The translations under genes and the position numbers were made by a program. Shown here in pieces: positions 25,447-34,592 of a stretch of DNA of 64,000 nucleotides. Source of the DNA: Amycolatopsis bartoniae (GTDB taxonomy: Bacteria > Actinomycetota > Actinomycetes > Mycobacteriales > Pseudonocardiaceae); contig NZ_JACHWH010000011.1 of assembly GCF_014191255.1 (NCBI RefSeq), forward strand, positions 1-64,000, given 5' to 3'. The notes beneath the pieces were generated by a model. It was not told the DNA's origin. It made no database searches and saw only the letters and a list, made by a program, of their open reading frames with translations. Within the stretch, counting starts at the first letter, position 1, and each line of letters starts with the position of its first letter.

Positions 25447-26211
25447 GTGCCGGGCCCCATCCAGTCCATCGAACGCGCCGCCGCGATCCTGCGGCTGCTC
25501 GCGCGCGGGTCCGGGCGGCTCGGGCTCGCCGACATCGCCGCCGGCCTCGGGCTCGCGAAGGGCACGGCACACGGGCTGCTGCGCACCCTGCAGGGCGTGG
25601 GCTTCGTGCACCAGGATCCCGTGTCCGGCAAGTATTCGCTCGGCGACGCGTTGTCGCACCTCGGTCCCGGCTACCTCGACGCCAACGACCTCCGCTCGCG
25701 CGCGAGCAACTGGGCCGACGCGCTGGCCGCCCGCAGCGGGGAAGCCGTGCGGCTCGGCGTGCCGGGCGAGGGCAGCGTGCTGGTGGTGCACCACGTGTTC
25801 CGGCCGGACGACACGCAGCAGTCGCTCGACGTCGGCAGTTCCCAGCCGCTGCACGCGACCGCGCTCGGCAAGGTCCTGCTCGCCTTCGACGCCGACCTCG
25901 CCCGGACCGTGCTGTCCGGTGCGCCCGAGCCCTACACCCGCCGCACCCTCACGGCCGGCCCGGCACTGGCGGCCGCGCTGGCGCGGATCCGCGAGGCGGA
26001 CTGGGCGGCGGAGGTGGAGGAGTTCGTGCCCGGTGAAGCCGGCGTCGCCGCGCCGGTCCGCTCGTTCGGCGGGCTCGTCGTCGGCGCCATCGGCATCACC
26101 GGCGCGGTCGACCGGCTCTGCGACACCCGCGGCCGCCCGCGCCCCGTGCTCGTGCGTAGCGTCCTGGACGCGGCACTCGCGGTGAGCCGCGATCTGGAGA
26201 CAGAGCGTTAG
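25447..26211 (+). CDS. gylR: IclR-family glycerol regulator, GylR-like
   Basis: A 254-residue protein with an N-terminal winged helix (about 5-65; IERAAAILRLLARG, GLAKGTAHGLLRTL) and the IclR effector domain (about 75-250; QPLHATALGKVLLAF). GTG 25447 is used. In Streptomyces the glycerol operon is controlled by the IclR-type repressor GylR next to glycerol kinase and dehydrogenase genes. The divergent arrangement with glpFKD and the two palindromes fit that role. The symbol is assigned by family and context. A second glycerol kinase follows 85 bp downstream on the same strand. Confidence 0.85.
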   Translation: MPGPIQSIERAAAILRLLARGSGRLGLADIAAGLGLAKGTAHGLLRTLQGVGFVHQDPVSGKYSLGDALSHLGPGYLDANDLRSRASNWADALAARSGEAVRLGVPGEGSVLVVHHVFRPDDTQQSLDVGSSQPLHATALGKVLLAFDADLARTVLSGAPEPYTRRTLTAGPALAAALARIREADWAAEVEEFVPGEAGVAAPVRSFGGLVVGAIGITGAVDRLCDTRGRPRPVLVRSVLDAALAVSRDLETER

Positions 26212-26296
26212 CGGAAGCCGGTGACCGGTGTCCACCACGCCGGGAACGGTGTCCCCACCGTTAACCTCTGGTCATGAACCGGCCGGAGGTCCGCTG

Positions 26297-27811
26297 ATGC
26301 CCGCGCACCACGTGATGGCGATCGACCAGGGCACGACGTCCACCCGCTGCCTGGTGTTCGACCAGCGGGCCCGGCTCGTCGCCGTCGTGCAGCGCGAGCA
26401 CCGGCAGCACTTCCCGCGGCCCGGCTGGGTCGAGCACGACGCCACCGAGATCTGGCGCAACGTCGACCGGATCGTGCCGCAGGCGTTGCGGGAGGCCGGG
26501 ATCGACGCGGGCCAGGTGGCGGGGCTCGGCATCGCCAACCAGCGGGAAACCACCGTGTTGTGGGACCGGCACACGGGTGTTCCCGTCGGCCACGCCGTGG
26601 TGTGGCAGGACACCCGCACCGAGGACCTCGTCCGCGCGCTGTCGGCGCTGCCCGGTGCCGAGCGGGTCCGGGAACGCAGCGGGCTGCCGCTCGCGACGTA
26701 CTTCTCCGCACCCAAGGTCCGCTGGCTGCTCGATCACACCCCGGGCCTGCGCGAGCGCGCCGAACGCGGCGACGTGCTGTTCGGCACCATGGAGAGCTGG
26801 CTGATCTGGAACCTGACCGGCGGTGCCGACGGCGGCAGCCACGTCACCGACGTCACCAACGCCAGCCGCACCCTGCTGATGAACCTGTCCACATTGGACT
26901 GGGATGACGACCTGCTGGCGTTCTTCGGCGTCCCGCGCGCGATGCTGCCGGAGATCCAGCCATCGGCGCGGGAGCACGGCGTCACCCGCCGGGTCGTGCC
27001 CGGGCTGCGGATCGCCGCGGCGCTCGGCGACCAGCAGGCGGCGTTGTTCGGCCAGACGTGCTTCGACGCGGGCGAGGCCAAGTGCACCTACGGCACGGGC
27101 AGCTTCCTGCTCATGAACACCGGCACGGAACCGGTGTCCTCGCGGCACGGACTGCTGACCACGGTCGCGTTCCAGCTCGACGCCGAGCCCGCGCACTACG
27201 CGCTGGAAGGCTCGATCGCGGTCACCGGCTCGCTCGTGCAGTGGTTCCGCGACGCGCTGGGGCTCATCCGCACGGCGCCGGAGATCGAAACCCTCGCCAG
27301 GACGGTGGACGACAACGGCGGCTGCTACATCGTGCCCGCCTTCGCGGGGTTGTTCGCCCCGCACTGGCGCAGCGAGGCACGGGGCATCGTCGTCGGGCTG
27401 ACCTCCTACGTGACGAAGGGCCATCTCGCCCGCGCGGTGCTGGAGGCGACGGCGTGGCAGACCCGTGAGGTCGTCGAGGCCATGAACGCCGATTCCGGGC
27501 TGACGGCGAAGGCGCTCAAAGTGGACGGTGGGATGACGCCGGACCACCTGCTGATGCAGCTCATCGCGGACGTGCTGGACGTGCCGGTGATGCGCCCGAT
27601 GCTCGCCGAGACGGTGTCCGTCGGCGCCGCCTACGCCGCGGGGCTGGCCGTCGGGCTGTGGCCGGACCTGCGGGGGCTGCGCCGCAACTGGCACCGCGCG
27701 GCGCAGTGGCTGCCGCAGATGCCCGCCGCCCGCCGCGACGCGGAGTACGCGAACTGGCGGCACGCCGTGCGGCTGAGCATCGACTGGGGCAACCGGGCCA
27801 CGCGCGGCTGA
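26297..27811 (+). CDS. glpK: Second glycerol kinase
   Basis: A 504-residue FGGY kinase closely resembling the one at 22881-24398 ([56 protein letters not shown]). ATG 26297 follows GGAGGT at 26285-26290. It is downstream of the GylR-like gene and oriented away from the main glp operon, so it may have its own expression pattern. The retained motifs suggest an active enzyme. It could also act on another short polyol such as erythritol or dihydroxyacetone. Confidence 0.9.
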   Translation: MPAHHVMAIDQGTTSTRCLVFDQRARLVAVVQREHRQHFPRPGWVEHDATEIWRNVDRIVPQALREAGIDAGQVAGLGIANQRETTVLWDRHTGVPVGHAVVWQDTRTEDLVRALSALPGAERVRERSGLPLATYFSAPKVRWLLDHTPGLRERAERGDVLFGTMESWLIWNLTGGADGGSHVTDVTNASRTLLMNLSTLDWDDDLLAFFGVPRAMLPEIQPSAREHGVTRRVVPGLRIAAALGDQQAALFGQTCFDAGEAKCTYGTGSFLLMNTGTEPVSSRHGLLTTVAFQLDAEPAHYALEGSIAVTGSLVQWFRDALGLIRTAPEIETLARTVDDNGGCYIVPAFAGLFAPHWRSEARGIVVGLTSYVTKGHLARAVLEATAWQTREVVEAMNADSGLTAKALKVDGGMTPDHLLMQLIADVLDVPVMRPMLAETVSVGAAYAAGLAVGLWPDLRGLRRNWHRAAQWLPQMPAARRDAEYANWRHAVRLSIDWGNRATRG

Positions 27812-27914
27812 AGCCCGCGCACCGCTCACCCACCCGCTCGGCGAGCTGGGTCGCTGACGGGCCGGCCGTTGATGTTCGGCCCGCGAGCGGCCGGTCGCAC
27901 GGCCAGGCGGGCGC

Positions 27915-28017
27915 GCCGGTGTTCAGCGATCGGCGGGTGCCGTACCTGCACGCGGTACGCGCGCCCCTGCCGGAGATCCCGCTCGTGCCCGGCGGCGGCG
28001 TCACGCTGTTCGTCTGA
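27915..28017 (+). pseudogene. Remnant of KDPG aldolase (3' fragment)
   Basis: About 34 codons read PYLHAVRAPLPEIPLVPGGG then VTLFV-stop. This resembles the segment of 2-keto-3-deoxy-6-phosphogluconate aldolases that ends in PLIPTGGV, with the conserved Thr replaced. No upstream frame contains the rest of the enzyme. Identification rests on a short match. Confidence 0.45.
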
Positions 28018-28019
28018 GC

Positions 28020-28904
28020 TCAGACGATGATCACCCGGCGACCGCGCGTGTGACCGGCCTGGCTGTCGACGTGCGCGGCCGCGGCGTCGGCGAGCGCGTA
28101 CGACTTCTCGACGGGGATGTGCAGCTTTCCCTGTGAGATGAGACGGGCCGCGTCGGCGAGCGCGTCCGGCACGCTCCCGGCGACGCCGGAAAACCGGACC
28201 CCGGCGTCCTCGGCACCGCGGTCGGCGGTGGTGAGCACCTTCCCCGCGTCCCCGGTCAGCTCGACGAGCTCGCGCAGCACGCCCGAACCGGCCAGGTCGA
28301 GCGCCGCGTCGACGTGGCCGAGCTGCCGCACGCGCTCGACCCAGCCCTCGCCGTAGGTCGTGGCGAGGGCACCCAGGCCACGCAGGTAGTCCTGGTTCGC
28401 GGCACCGGCCGTGCCGATCACGGTGATCCCGCGCTCGCGGGCGATCTGCAGCACCGCCGATCCGACACCGCCGGACGCGCCGTTGACCAGCAGCGTCTGC
28501 CCGCTCTCCACGCCAACCTCACGCAGGATGCGCAGCGCGGTCTCCACCACCGAGGGGTATCCGGCGGCCTCTTCGAACGTCAGCCCCCCGGGCATGCGGG
28601 CCCACGCCGTCAGCACGGCGAACTCCGCGTACGTGCTCGAACCTTCACCGAACACGGCGTCGCCGACCGCGATCCCGTCGACGCCGTCGCCGACCTCGTC
28701 CACGACTCCGGCGGCGTCCAGCCCGATCCCGGCGGGCAGCTCCATCGGCTGGAACTGGCCCTCACGGATCCTCCAGTCGACGGGGTTCACACCGGCCGCC
28801 CGCACGGCGATGCGTACCTGACCGGGACCCGCGTGGGGCTCCTCCACCTCCACCAGCCGCAGCACCTCGGGACCGCCGAACTCGGCGAAGCTCACTCTCT
28901 TCAT
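28020..28904 (-). CDS. NADP-dependent quinone oxidoreductase-like protein
   Basis: A 294-residue zinc-independent medium-chain reductase (MDR/QOR type). AAGVNPVDWRIREGQF and GLDAAGVVDEVGDGV form the catalytic fold, and NGASGGVGSAVLQIARERG is the NADPH-binding site; no zinc cysteines are present. ATG 28904 is preferred over 28916 from family alignment. Divergent from a TetR gene with a perfect operator between them, it is the likely target of that repressor and may detoxify quinones or electrophiles. Confidence 0.87.
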   Translation of the reverse strand: MKRVSFAEFGGPEVLRLVEVEEPHAGPGQVRIAVRAAGVNPVDWRIREGQFQPMELPAGIGLDAAGVVDEVGDGVDGIAVGDAVFGEGSSTYAEFAVLTAWARMPGGLTFEEAAGYPSVVETALRILREVGVESGQTLLVNGASGGVGSAVLQIARERGITVIGTAGAANQDYLRGLGALATTYGEGWVERVRQLGHVDAALDLAGSGVLRELVELTGDAGKVLTTADRGAEDAGVRFSGVAGSVPDALADAARLISQGKLHIPVEKSYALADAAAAHVDSQAGHTRGRRVIIV

Positions 28905-28918
28905 GCCCTCGACCATAG

Positions 28919-28933
28919 CACTAACAGTTAGTG
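28919..28933. promoter_or_regulatory. TetR-type operator
   Basis: CACTAACAGTTAGTG is a perfect 7-bp inverted repeat around one base, 15 bp before the oxidoreductase start and 42 bp before the divergent TetR gene. Confidence 0.8.
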
Positions 28934-28974
28934 TTTTAAAACGATTAGGGTTTCGTAGTTGGTAGCATCAACTC

Positions 28975-29559
28975 ATGACCGCCCCGCCCGGACGCCGCGA
29001 GCGCAAGAAGGCCGCGACCCGCCAGAAGATCGCCGACACCGCACTGCGGCTCTTCCTGGAACGCGGGTACGACGAGGTGGGCATCCGCGAGGTGGCCGCC
29101 GAAGCCGACGTGGCCGTCACCACGGTCTTCTCGCACTTCGCCTCGAAAGAGGCCCTGGTGTTCGAGCGGAACGAGGACTTCGAGCAACGCCTCGCGCGGG
29201 CGGTCACGGACCGGGCCCCACACGAACCACTCATCCCGGCACTGCGCCGCGAGATCCTGGTGATGGTGCGGCACTGCGCGACGGGCGACGCCGCCCCGAT
29301 CTGGCGCATGGTGGACGAATCCCCCACGCTGCGGCAGTACGAGGAGTCGATGCGGTTGCGGCACGCGAACTCGCTGGCCGCGGCCATCGCCACCGAGCTG
29401 GAGCTGGCACAGCCCACGACGTTCTGCCGGACGATCGCGAGGTTCGTGGTCGATTCCCACTCGCTCGCCCGCGAGGCGCCGGATCCGGAGGCCGCGGTGG
29501 ACGAGATCTTCCGGATGATCGAGGCGGCCTGGAAGGCGGGCGGGCCCGCACACACGTGA
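28975..29559 (+). CDS. TetR-family repressor
   Basis: A 194-residue protein with the TetR helix-turn-helix at about 14-60 (AATRQKIADTALRLF, EVGIREVAAEADVAVTTVFS, HFASKEALV) and a helical effector domain. It is divergent from a quinone oxidoreductase with a palindrome in the shared promoter, the usual layout of a repressor controlling one reductase and itself. The inducer is unknown. Confidence 0.9.
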   Translation: MTAPPGRRERKKAATRQKIADTALRLFLERGYDEVGIREVAAEADVAVTTVFSHFASKEALVFERNEDFEQRLARAVTDRAPHEPLIPALRREILVMVRHCATGDAAPIWRMVDESPTLRQYEESMRLRHANSLAAAIATELELAQPTTFCRTIARFVVDSHSLAREAPDPEAAVDEIFRMIEAAWKAGGPAHT

Positions 29560-29986
29560 AGGATCCGCCCTCCGCTGTCAGGCGCCGTACGGGTCCGCAG
29601 GCGGCGCTGATCTCCGCGTGCGAGGACTGCCCGGAGCGGGCCAGCTGGCCGAGCACCTGCCTCGCCCAGATGACCGGCAGGTGCGCGGCGGCCAGCCACA
29701 GAACCTCCTCCTGCGACTCGGCTGGCCGCTTATTCCACCGAATCACCGCACCCATAACTCACACCCTGCACTGGTCAACTCGGCGACGAGCCAGGGACTG
29801 TCAGCGATCGCCGTAGTGCATGGCGAGCGTGTTCAACGCGTGCGAAATGACCCTGTCGAGGTACCGCGCGGGCGATCCGGGCGACGAGTTCCGGTGGCCG
29901 GCTGGGTGACGCACGCGAGGATTCACGGATCACGCTCGGCCGCCACCAGACGGTCGCATTTCACCTCCAGTTCGCGGCTCCCTCCG
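29560..29986. other. Intergenic stretch with possible gene remnants
   Basis: No complete gene is supported in these 427 bp. On the minus strand a short run ending at 29801 reads ARYLDRVISHALNTLAMHYG-DR-stop, which could be the C-terminus of a helical regulator. Another open stretch from 29755 runs antisense into the TetR gene. Both may be debris. Confidence 0.35.
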
Positions 29987-30997
29987 TCACATCGCGCGCT
30001 GCTGAGAGGGACGCAGGTGCCCCATCCGCTCCTGCTTGGTCCGCAAGTAGCGCAGATTGCACGGGTTCTCGGCGAAAGGCACCGCGACCCGCTCGACTAC
30101 CTCGAGGCCGTGATCGTGGAGCCCGCGGAACTTGGCGGGGTTGTTCGTGATCAGCCGAAGCCGGCGGATGCCGAGGTCGGCCAGGATCTGCGCGCCGGTG
30201 TCGTAGCCGCGCGAGTCGACGGGCAGGCCTTGCACGAGGTTCGCCTCGACCGTGTCGAGCCCCTTCTCCTGCAACGCATAGGCACGGATCTTGTGCGCCA
30301 GCCCGATGCCGCGCCCCTCGTGTCCTCGCAAGTAGACGATCGCACCGCAGCCTTCGTCGGAAACCGCCCGGAGAGCGTGCTCCAGCTGCGCACCACAGTC
30401 GCACCGCAGCGAGCCGATGAGGTCGCCAGTCAGGCATTCGCTGTGGACCCGGACGAGCGCTCCCGCCGCCGACCGTCCCGCGGCCGCGACGTCACCCCGC
30501 ACGATGGCAAGGTGTTCGGCGCCGTCCAGCGTGGAACGGTATGCCACGGCCCGAAAATCACCGAACACCGTGGGAAGGGCCGCCGTCGCGACCCGCTCGA
30601 CCAAACGCTCGGTGACGCGGCGGAAACGGACGAGATCCGCGATGGCCAAGATCGGCAGCCCGTGCTCCTCGGCGAAAGCCCGCAACTGCGCTCCGCGCGA
30701 CATCGAACCGTCCGGTGCCACGATCTCGCCGATCACTGCGGCGGGAACCCGACCGGTCAGCTTCATCAGGTCGATCGCCGCCTCCGTGTGTCCCGCCCGG
30801 GCGAGCACCCCGCCGTCCCGCGCCTGCAGCGGGAAAATGTGCCCGGGCCGGCGAAGATCCGCCGGCCGAGTCGCCGGGTCGGCCAGCGCGCGCACCGTCC
30901 GTGCCCGGTCCGCCGCGGAGACGCCCGTTCCGCTGTCGACGTGATCGGTGGTGACGGTGAACGCCGTCGCGTGTGATTCACTGTTGTCACCGACCAT
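29987..30997 (-). CDS. RibBA with truncated RibB half (GTP cyclohydrolase II)
   Basis: The C-terminal half is a complete GTP cyclohydrolase II: HSECLTGDLIGSLRCDCGAQ carries the three zinc cysteines, YLRGHEGRGIGL the catalytic segment, then ITNNPAKF, and it ends ERMGHLRP. The N-terminal half is a 3,4-dihydroxy-2-butanone-4-phosphate synthase that begins only near ATAFTVTTDH. The first roughly 60 residues, with the DRE(N/D)EGDL acidic cluster and the TSG substrate loop, are absent. ATG 30997 is the first sensible start; upstream codons to about 31035 (PITAERAAQLRLPQ) still look like RibB, then unrelated sequence begins. The RibB half should be inactive. No FMN riboswitch is seen upstream. Whether the cyclohydrolase half is expressed is unclear. 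Confidence 0.8.
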   Translation of the reverse strand: MVGDNSESHATAFTVTTDHVDSGTGVSAADRARTVRALADPATRPADLRRPGHIFPLQARDGGVLARAGHTEAAIDLMKLTGRVPAAVIGEIVAPDGSMSRGAQLRAFAEEHGLPILAIADLVRFRRVTERLVERVATAALPTVFGDFRAVAYRSTLDGAEHLAIVRGDVAAAGRSAAGALVRVHSECLTGDLIGSLRCDCGAQLEHALRAVSDEGCGAIVYLRGHEGRGIGLAHKIRAYALQEKGLDTVEANLVQGLPVDSRGYDTGAQILADLGIRRLRLITNNPAKFRGLHDHGLEVVERVAVPFAENPCNLRYLRTKQERMGHLRPSQQRAM

Positions 30998-31130
30998 CTG
31001 CGGCAGGCGCAGTTGTGCCGCTCGTTCCGCGGTGATCGGGATCGAACTTCTCGGGGGTCGGATCGTACGGATAGCTGAAAATCTCGAAAAGCCACGACTT
31101 GACCACGTGCTGCTCCGTCCACTTTGACAT
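30987..31130 (-). other. Short frame fused out of phase to RibBA
   Basis: ATG 31130 begins MSKWTEQHVVKSWLFEIFSY then PYDPTPEKFDPD, a gene-start-like sequence. It then enters the RibB coding region in the wrong frame and stops at 30987. It looks like the 5' end of another gene joined to a 5'-deleted ribBA. The family is not recognised. Confidence 0.4.
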
Positions 31131-31259
31131 TCGCATTGCTGTTGCGCGCATCGCGGTGCTGAACCGGATGAGGTGCTTGTCACGTTAAGGCGGAGCGGTC
31201 CGGCGCGGCGAGCCACTAGCCGCACAGGTCTGGCCATTTTTCGCACCGGCTCGTGCCGG

Positions 31260-31571
31260 TCAGGCGACCAGCGCCCGCAATTCCTCACGGATCGCCGTGA
31301 ACGTGTCCAGGTTCCGCTCAACCGGGCTGATCGCGAGACTCAGGGTCCTGCGCCGGTCGAGCACCAACCGCACGAGGCTGTCGATGTCGCGCGCCGGTGC
31401 ACCACGGAAGCCGTGGAGCAGAGGGGCTACCCGGAGGCGGTGGATGGCCTCGCGCACCAGCTCAGAAGTGAGCGGTGGGATGAGCAGCCCCACGCTCATC
31501 TCGAGCCCGCCGTCGAGGCACGGCTCGACCAGGAGCCCGCCCGCACTTCGGCCTCGTCGCCGATGCCCCAC
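31260..31571 (-). pseudogene. 3' remnant of an ATP-grasp acyl-CoA synthetase (ADP-forming)
   Basis: A 103-codon frame contains MSVGLLIPPLTSELVREAIH then RLRVAPLLHGFRGAPARDID, matching the ATP-grasp (beta-subunit) region near the C-terminus of ADP-forming acetate/acyl-CoA ligases. The rest of the roughly 700-residue enzyme is missing and the terminal residues are altered. It cannot be functional as it stands. Confidence 0.6.
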
Positions 31572-31583
31572 GCTCGCTTCCGC

Positions 31584-31612
31584 TTGACATTGACACTGAT
31601 GTAAGAGTTTAG
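31584..31612 (+). promoter_or_regulatory. Candidate promoter, MerR-like spacing
   Basis: TTGACA at 31584-31589 is followed by TTGACACTGATGTAAGAG and TTTAG. This resembles the long-spacer TTGAC...GTCAA promoters bound by MerR activators, with a degenerate right arm. It lies about 45 bp before the epimerase start. No MerR gene is in the window. Confidence 0.4.
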
Positions 31613-31654
31613 CGTGATGATTCGAGAGCGAAATCGCTGAGGAACGGAATCATC

Positions 31655-32554
31655 ATGAAGGTCTTCATCACCGGCGGGACGGGCTATCTCGGTACCGTCC
31701 TCGTCGAGCACCTCGTCACGGCCGGACACGACGTGGCAGCCCTTGCCCGCTCGGACGCCAGCGCCGCCCGCCTGCACGAGGCGGGTGCCACACCTGTGGC
31801 CGGGTCGCTCAGCGACACCGCCGTCCTCACCGGCGCCGCGGCCACCGCCGATGCCGTCATTCACGCGGCGGTCGACTACACGATGACCGACCAATCGACG
31901 GCCAGGGAGCTGGCCGCGGTCACGGCGCTGGTCGACGGCGCCGCGTCCGGGACTGCCCGCAAGCCGTTCGTCTTCACCAGCACCGGGCTGGTCTACGGGT
32001 TCGAGGAGGACCAGGACAGGTCGGAAGATGCTGTTCTGCCGCAGGTCAGCGCACAGCCGGTGAAGGTCGCCGCGGAACGCATCGTCCGCGGCGAGGCGGG
32101 CATCCGCGGCATCGTGTTCCGCGCCGGGCTGATCTTCGGCCGCGGTGGCTCCGCGGTGCTGGGCGGACTGATCCAGTCCGCCCAGCACACCGGCACATCA
32201 AGCTACGTCGGAGACGGGCAGAACGCATGGACCCCCGTCCACGTCGACGACCTCGCCGAGGTGTACGTCGCGGCGCTCGAACACCCGGTCGCCGGCATCT
32301 ACAACGCTGTCGGCGCCGTGCCGTTCACGTTCCGGGCACTCGCCGAAGCGATCGCAGACCTGACCGGGACGCCGGTGGCATCCGTACCGCTCGAAGTCGC
32401 GGAACAGAACTTCGGACCCGCCGCCCGCATCCTGACGACCACGAGCCGCCTCGATGCCTCCAAAGCCCGCGACACCTTCGGCTGGAGTCCCACGCCGCGA
32501 TCACTGATCGACGATGTCCGTTCCGGCTCCTACACCAACGCCGCCGCGAAATGA
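31655..32554 (+). CDS. NAD(P)-dependent epimerase/dehydratase (extended SDR)
   Basis: A 299-residue extended short-chain dehydrogenase. The cofactor motif GGTGYLG is at residues 7-13, with Ser/Thr at VFTSTGLVYG in the active-site region. The canonical YxxxK is replaced by sequence around QPVKVAAERIV, so it is an atypical member. The start at 31655 follows GAGGAACGG. Its stop overlaps the next gene (ATGA), an HSL-type hydrolase, so the pair is translationally coupled. The substrate is unknown. Confidence 0.82.
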   Translation: MKVFITGGTGYLGTVLVEHLVTAGHDVAALARSDASAARLHEAGATPVAGSLSDTAVLTGAAATADAVIHAAVDYTMTDQSTARELAAVTALVDGAASGTARKPFVFTSTGLVYGFEEDQDRSEDAVLPQVSAQPVKVAAERIVRGEAGIRGIVFRAGLIFGRGGSAVLGGLIQSAQHTGTSSYVGDGQNAWTPVHVDDLAEVYVAALEHPVAGIYNAVGAVPFTFRALAEAIADLTGTPVASVPLEVAEQNFGPAARILTTTSRLDASKARDTFGWSPTPRSLIDDVRSGSYTNAAAK

Positions 32555-33420
32555 GTCCGAGCCTGCAGAGCCGACTGCTCGCCGGCGCCATGACGCTCAT
32601 GCGTGCTCGAGAGCAGTTCAACCCGAAGAAATTCACCAAGGAGCCGAGCACGGCGGCCCAGTATTCGCCGCCGCCGTCCGTCGAGAAGAGGGTAACCATA
32701 ACGCGGAGCACGTTCCGCGACTGGCCGGTATTCACGCTCGCGCCGGAGACGCCCTCCGGGAAGCAAGCCCTGTACCTGCATGGCGGGGCGTGGGCAGCGG
32801 AGATCCAGGCCGGGCACTGGAACCTCATCGCCGACCTCGTCGTCCGCACCTCGCGGACCTTCGTCGTACCGATCTTCCCCCTCGTTCCAGCGGTCACCCA
32901 CCGGGACATCACTCCGGTTCTGACGGACCTGTGGGGGGCGATCGCAGGAGAGGTGCCGACGGCACTCGTCGGCGACTCGGCGGGAGCGACAATGGCCCTG
33001 AACCTGCTTGTCGCCCTCCCCGAGGGCGCCCCCGCGCCGGATGTGACAGTGCTGCTGTCCCCGACGTTCGATCTCACGTTCGCGAATCCAGAAAGCGCCC
33101 GCATCGCCCCCCGCGATCCGCTGCTGAAGCTCGACTACATCCGCGCTCTCGCCGCCAGCTATGCGGGCCCCGACGGGCCCGACAGCGAACTGGTCAGCCC
33201 CGTTCACGCCCGGGTCGACCACCTCGGCGCGATCACTGTCTTCACCGGCACCAGGGACCTCCTGAACCCGGATGCTCACCGCTACGCCGACCTCGCCCGA
33301 GACGCCCCCGGCACGCAGGTGACCATTGAAGAGACCGCCGATATGGTGCACGACTGGATGTTGATGCCGATCCCCGAAGCGAAAACGACCCGTGCCCACA
33401 TCGCCCGCCTCCTGCGATAG
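32551..33420 (+). CDS. Alpha/beta hydrolase, HSL-like esterase
   Basis: A 289-residue hydrolase of the hormone-sensitive-lipase branch. The oxyanion motif LHGGAW is near residue 74, the nucleophile Ser is in VGDSAGATMAL, an acid lies in FTGTRDLLNPDA, and the His is in MVHDWMLMP. ATG 32551 overlaps the SDR stop. It probably cleaves a short-chain ester; with the SDR it may form a small detoxification or catabolic unit. Confidence 0.87.
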   Translation: MSPSLQSRLLAGAMTLMRAREQFNPKKFTKEPSTAAQYSPPPSVEKRVTITRSTFRDWPVFTLAPETPSGKQALYLHGGAWAAEIQAGHWNLIADLVVRTSRTFVVPIFPLVPAVTHRDITPVLTDLWGAIAGEVPTALVGDSAGATMALNLLVALPEGAPAPDVTVLLSPTFDLTFANPESARIAPRDPLLKLDYIRALAASYAGPDGPDSELVSPVHARVDHLGAITVFTGTRDLLNPDAHRYADLARDAPGTQVTIEETADMVHDWMLMPIPEAKTTRAHIARLLR

Positions 33421-33627
33421 ACAGCAGCCGGGCGAGGCACAGCCGGCGCCACTGCAGGGCATTCGGCGACCGGTGCCGGTGGACCTGCGGGACGGCAGGC
33501 GAGCCCTCAGCCGAGATCTGGAAACCGTGAAGCAGCCTGACCGCCGGCAGGGCCCTGCCGGTGTCCTGCAGAGGAAGCAGCATCGCCCCGTTTCGCGCAT
33601 GGCGATACCCACGTCGGAAGGACATCC

Positions 33628-34482
33628 ATGAAGATCGGTATCACGCTGCCCAACCTGACGGGCGAAACACGGGAGATCCCCCGCTGGGCGGCCGCGGCCG
33701 AAGAGGCCGGTTTTGCCACGTTGGGCACGGCGGGCCGCTTCGCCTACCCGGCGGTCAGCGACACCGTGTCACTTGCCGCGGCCGCCGCGGTGACGGAGCG
33801 GATCGAGTTGGTCAGCCACATCCTGATCGCCCCGAGTTGGCCGGCGGCCCTGCTGGCCAAGGAAGTCGCCGGGATCGACGCGGTGTCGGGCGGACGGCTG
33901 ACGCTCGGCATCGGAGTGGGAGTCCGCCCGGACGACTTCGTGGTGCCCGGGCATGGGGTGGACGGGCGTGGCAAGCGCCTGGACGCCGATCTTCACCTCT
34001 ACCGCAGTGTCTGGCGCGGTGAACCGGTCGCGCACGGCGAGAACCCGGCGGTACCCGCTGGGACCCGCCAGATTCCGCTGCTGTTCGGCGCACAGAGCGA
34101 GCCGGCACTGCGGCGGGCCGCGCGCGAAGGCGAAGGCGTCATAGGTCCGACGGTTCCGGCCGCGATGGTGGGCTCCGTGTTCGACGCAGCCCGCGCTGCG
34201 TGGTCCGCCGCGGGACGAACCAGTCCGCCACGGCTCGTGGGACTTGCTTACTTCGGGTTCGGTGACGTCGAACAGTCACGCGCGGCGGTGCGCGACTACT
34301 ACTCCTCCCACACCCTCACGGCACCCGTCGCGGACATGGTCGCGGACAGCGTGTCAGTCGGAGCGACAGAGGTCCGGAAGACGGTCCAGGTGTTCCAGGA
34401 CATGGGAGCGGACGATCTCGTCTTCCTGCCGACCGAGGGTGGCATCGACGCCCTGGCCCGACTGGCCGGCGCTGTGCTGTAA
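33628..34482 (+). CDS. LLM-class F420/flavin-dependent oxidoreductase
   Basis: A 284-residue luciferase-like TIM-barrel protein (MKIGITLPNLTG start, GGRLTLGIGVGVRPDDF, then PLLFGAQSEPALRRAAREGE). The ATG follows GGAAGG. In actinobacteria this family often uses F420 rather than FMN; the sequence alone does not decide. The 207 bp upstream hold nothing recognisable. It stands alone, so its role is open. Confidence 0.87.
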   Translation: MKIGITLPNLTGETREIPRWAAAAEEAGFATLGTAGRFAYPAVSDTVSLAAAAAVTERIELVSHILIAPSWPAALLAKEVAGIDAVSGGRLTLGIGVGVRPDDFVVPGHGVDGRGKRLDADLHLYRSVWRGEPVAHGENPAVPAGTRQIPLLFGAQSEPALRRAAREGEGVIGPTVPAAMVGSVFDAARAAWSAAGRTSPPRLVGLAYFGFGDVEQSRAAVRDYYSSHTLTAPVADMVADSVSVGATEVRKTVQVFQDMGADDLVFLPTEGGIDALARLAGAVL

Positions 34483-34592
34483 CCTCGCCCCGTCGCGCGG
34501 TAGCGGTCCTGATCGCGCCATATCTCAGGCAGGGACGCGACAGCTGCCCGTGCGGCGCGGCGCGGGCCTTGGCCGGTCGGCCTCGAAGGGCG

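Noticed and set aside
31021-31260. An FMN riboswitch before the ribBA-like gene
   Set aside because: None of the conserved RFN elements (AGGGGC..., ...CACCGGCGGT) are visible.
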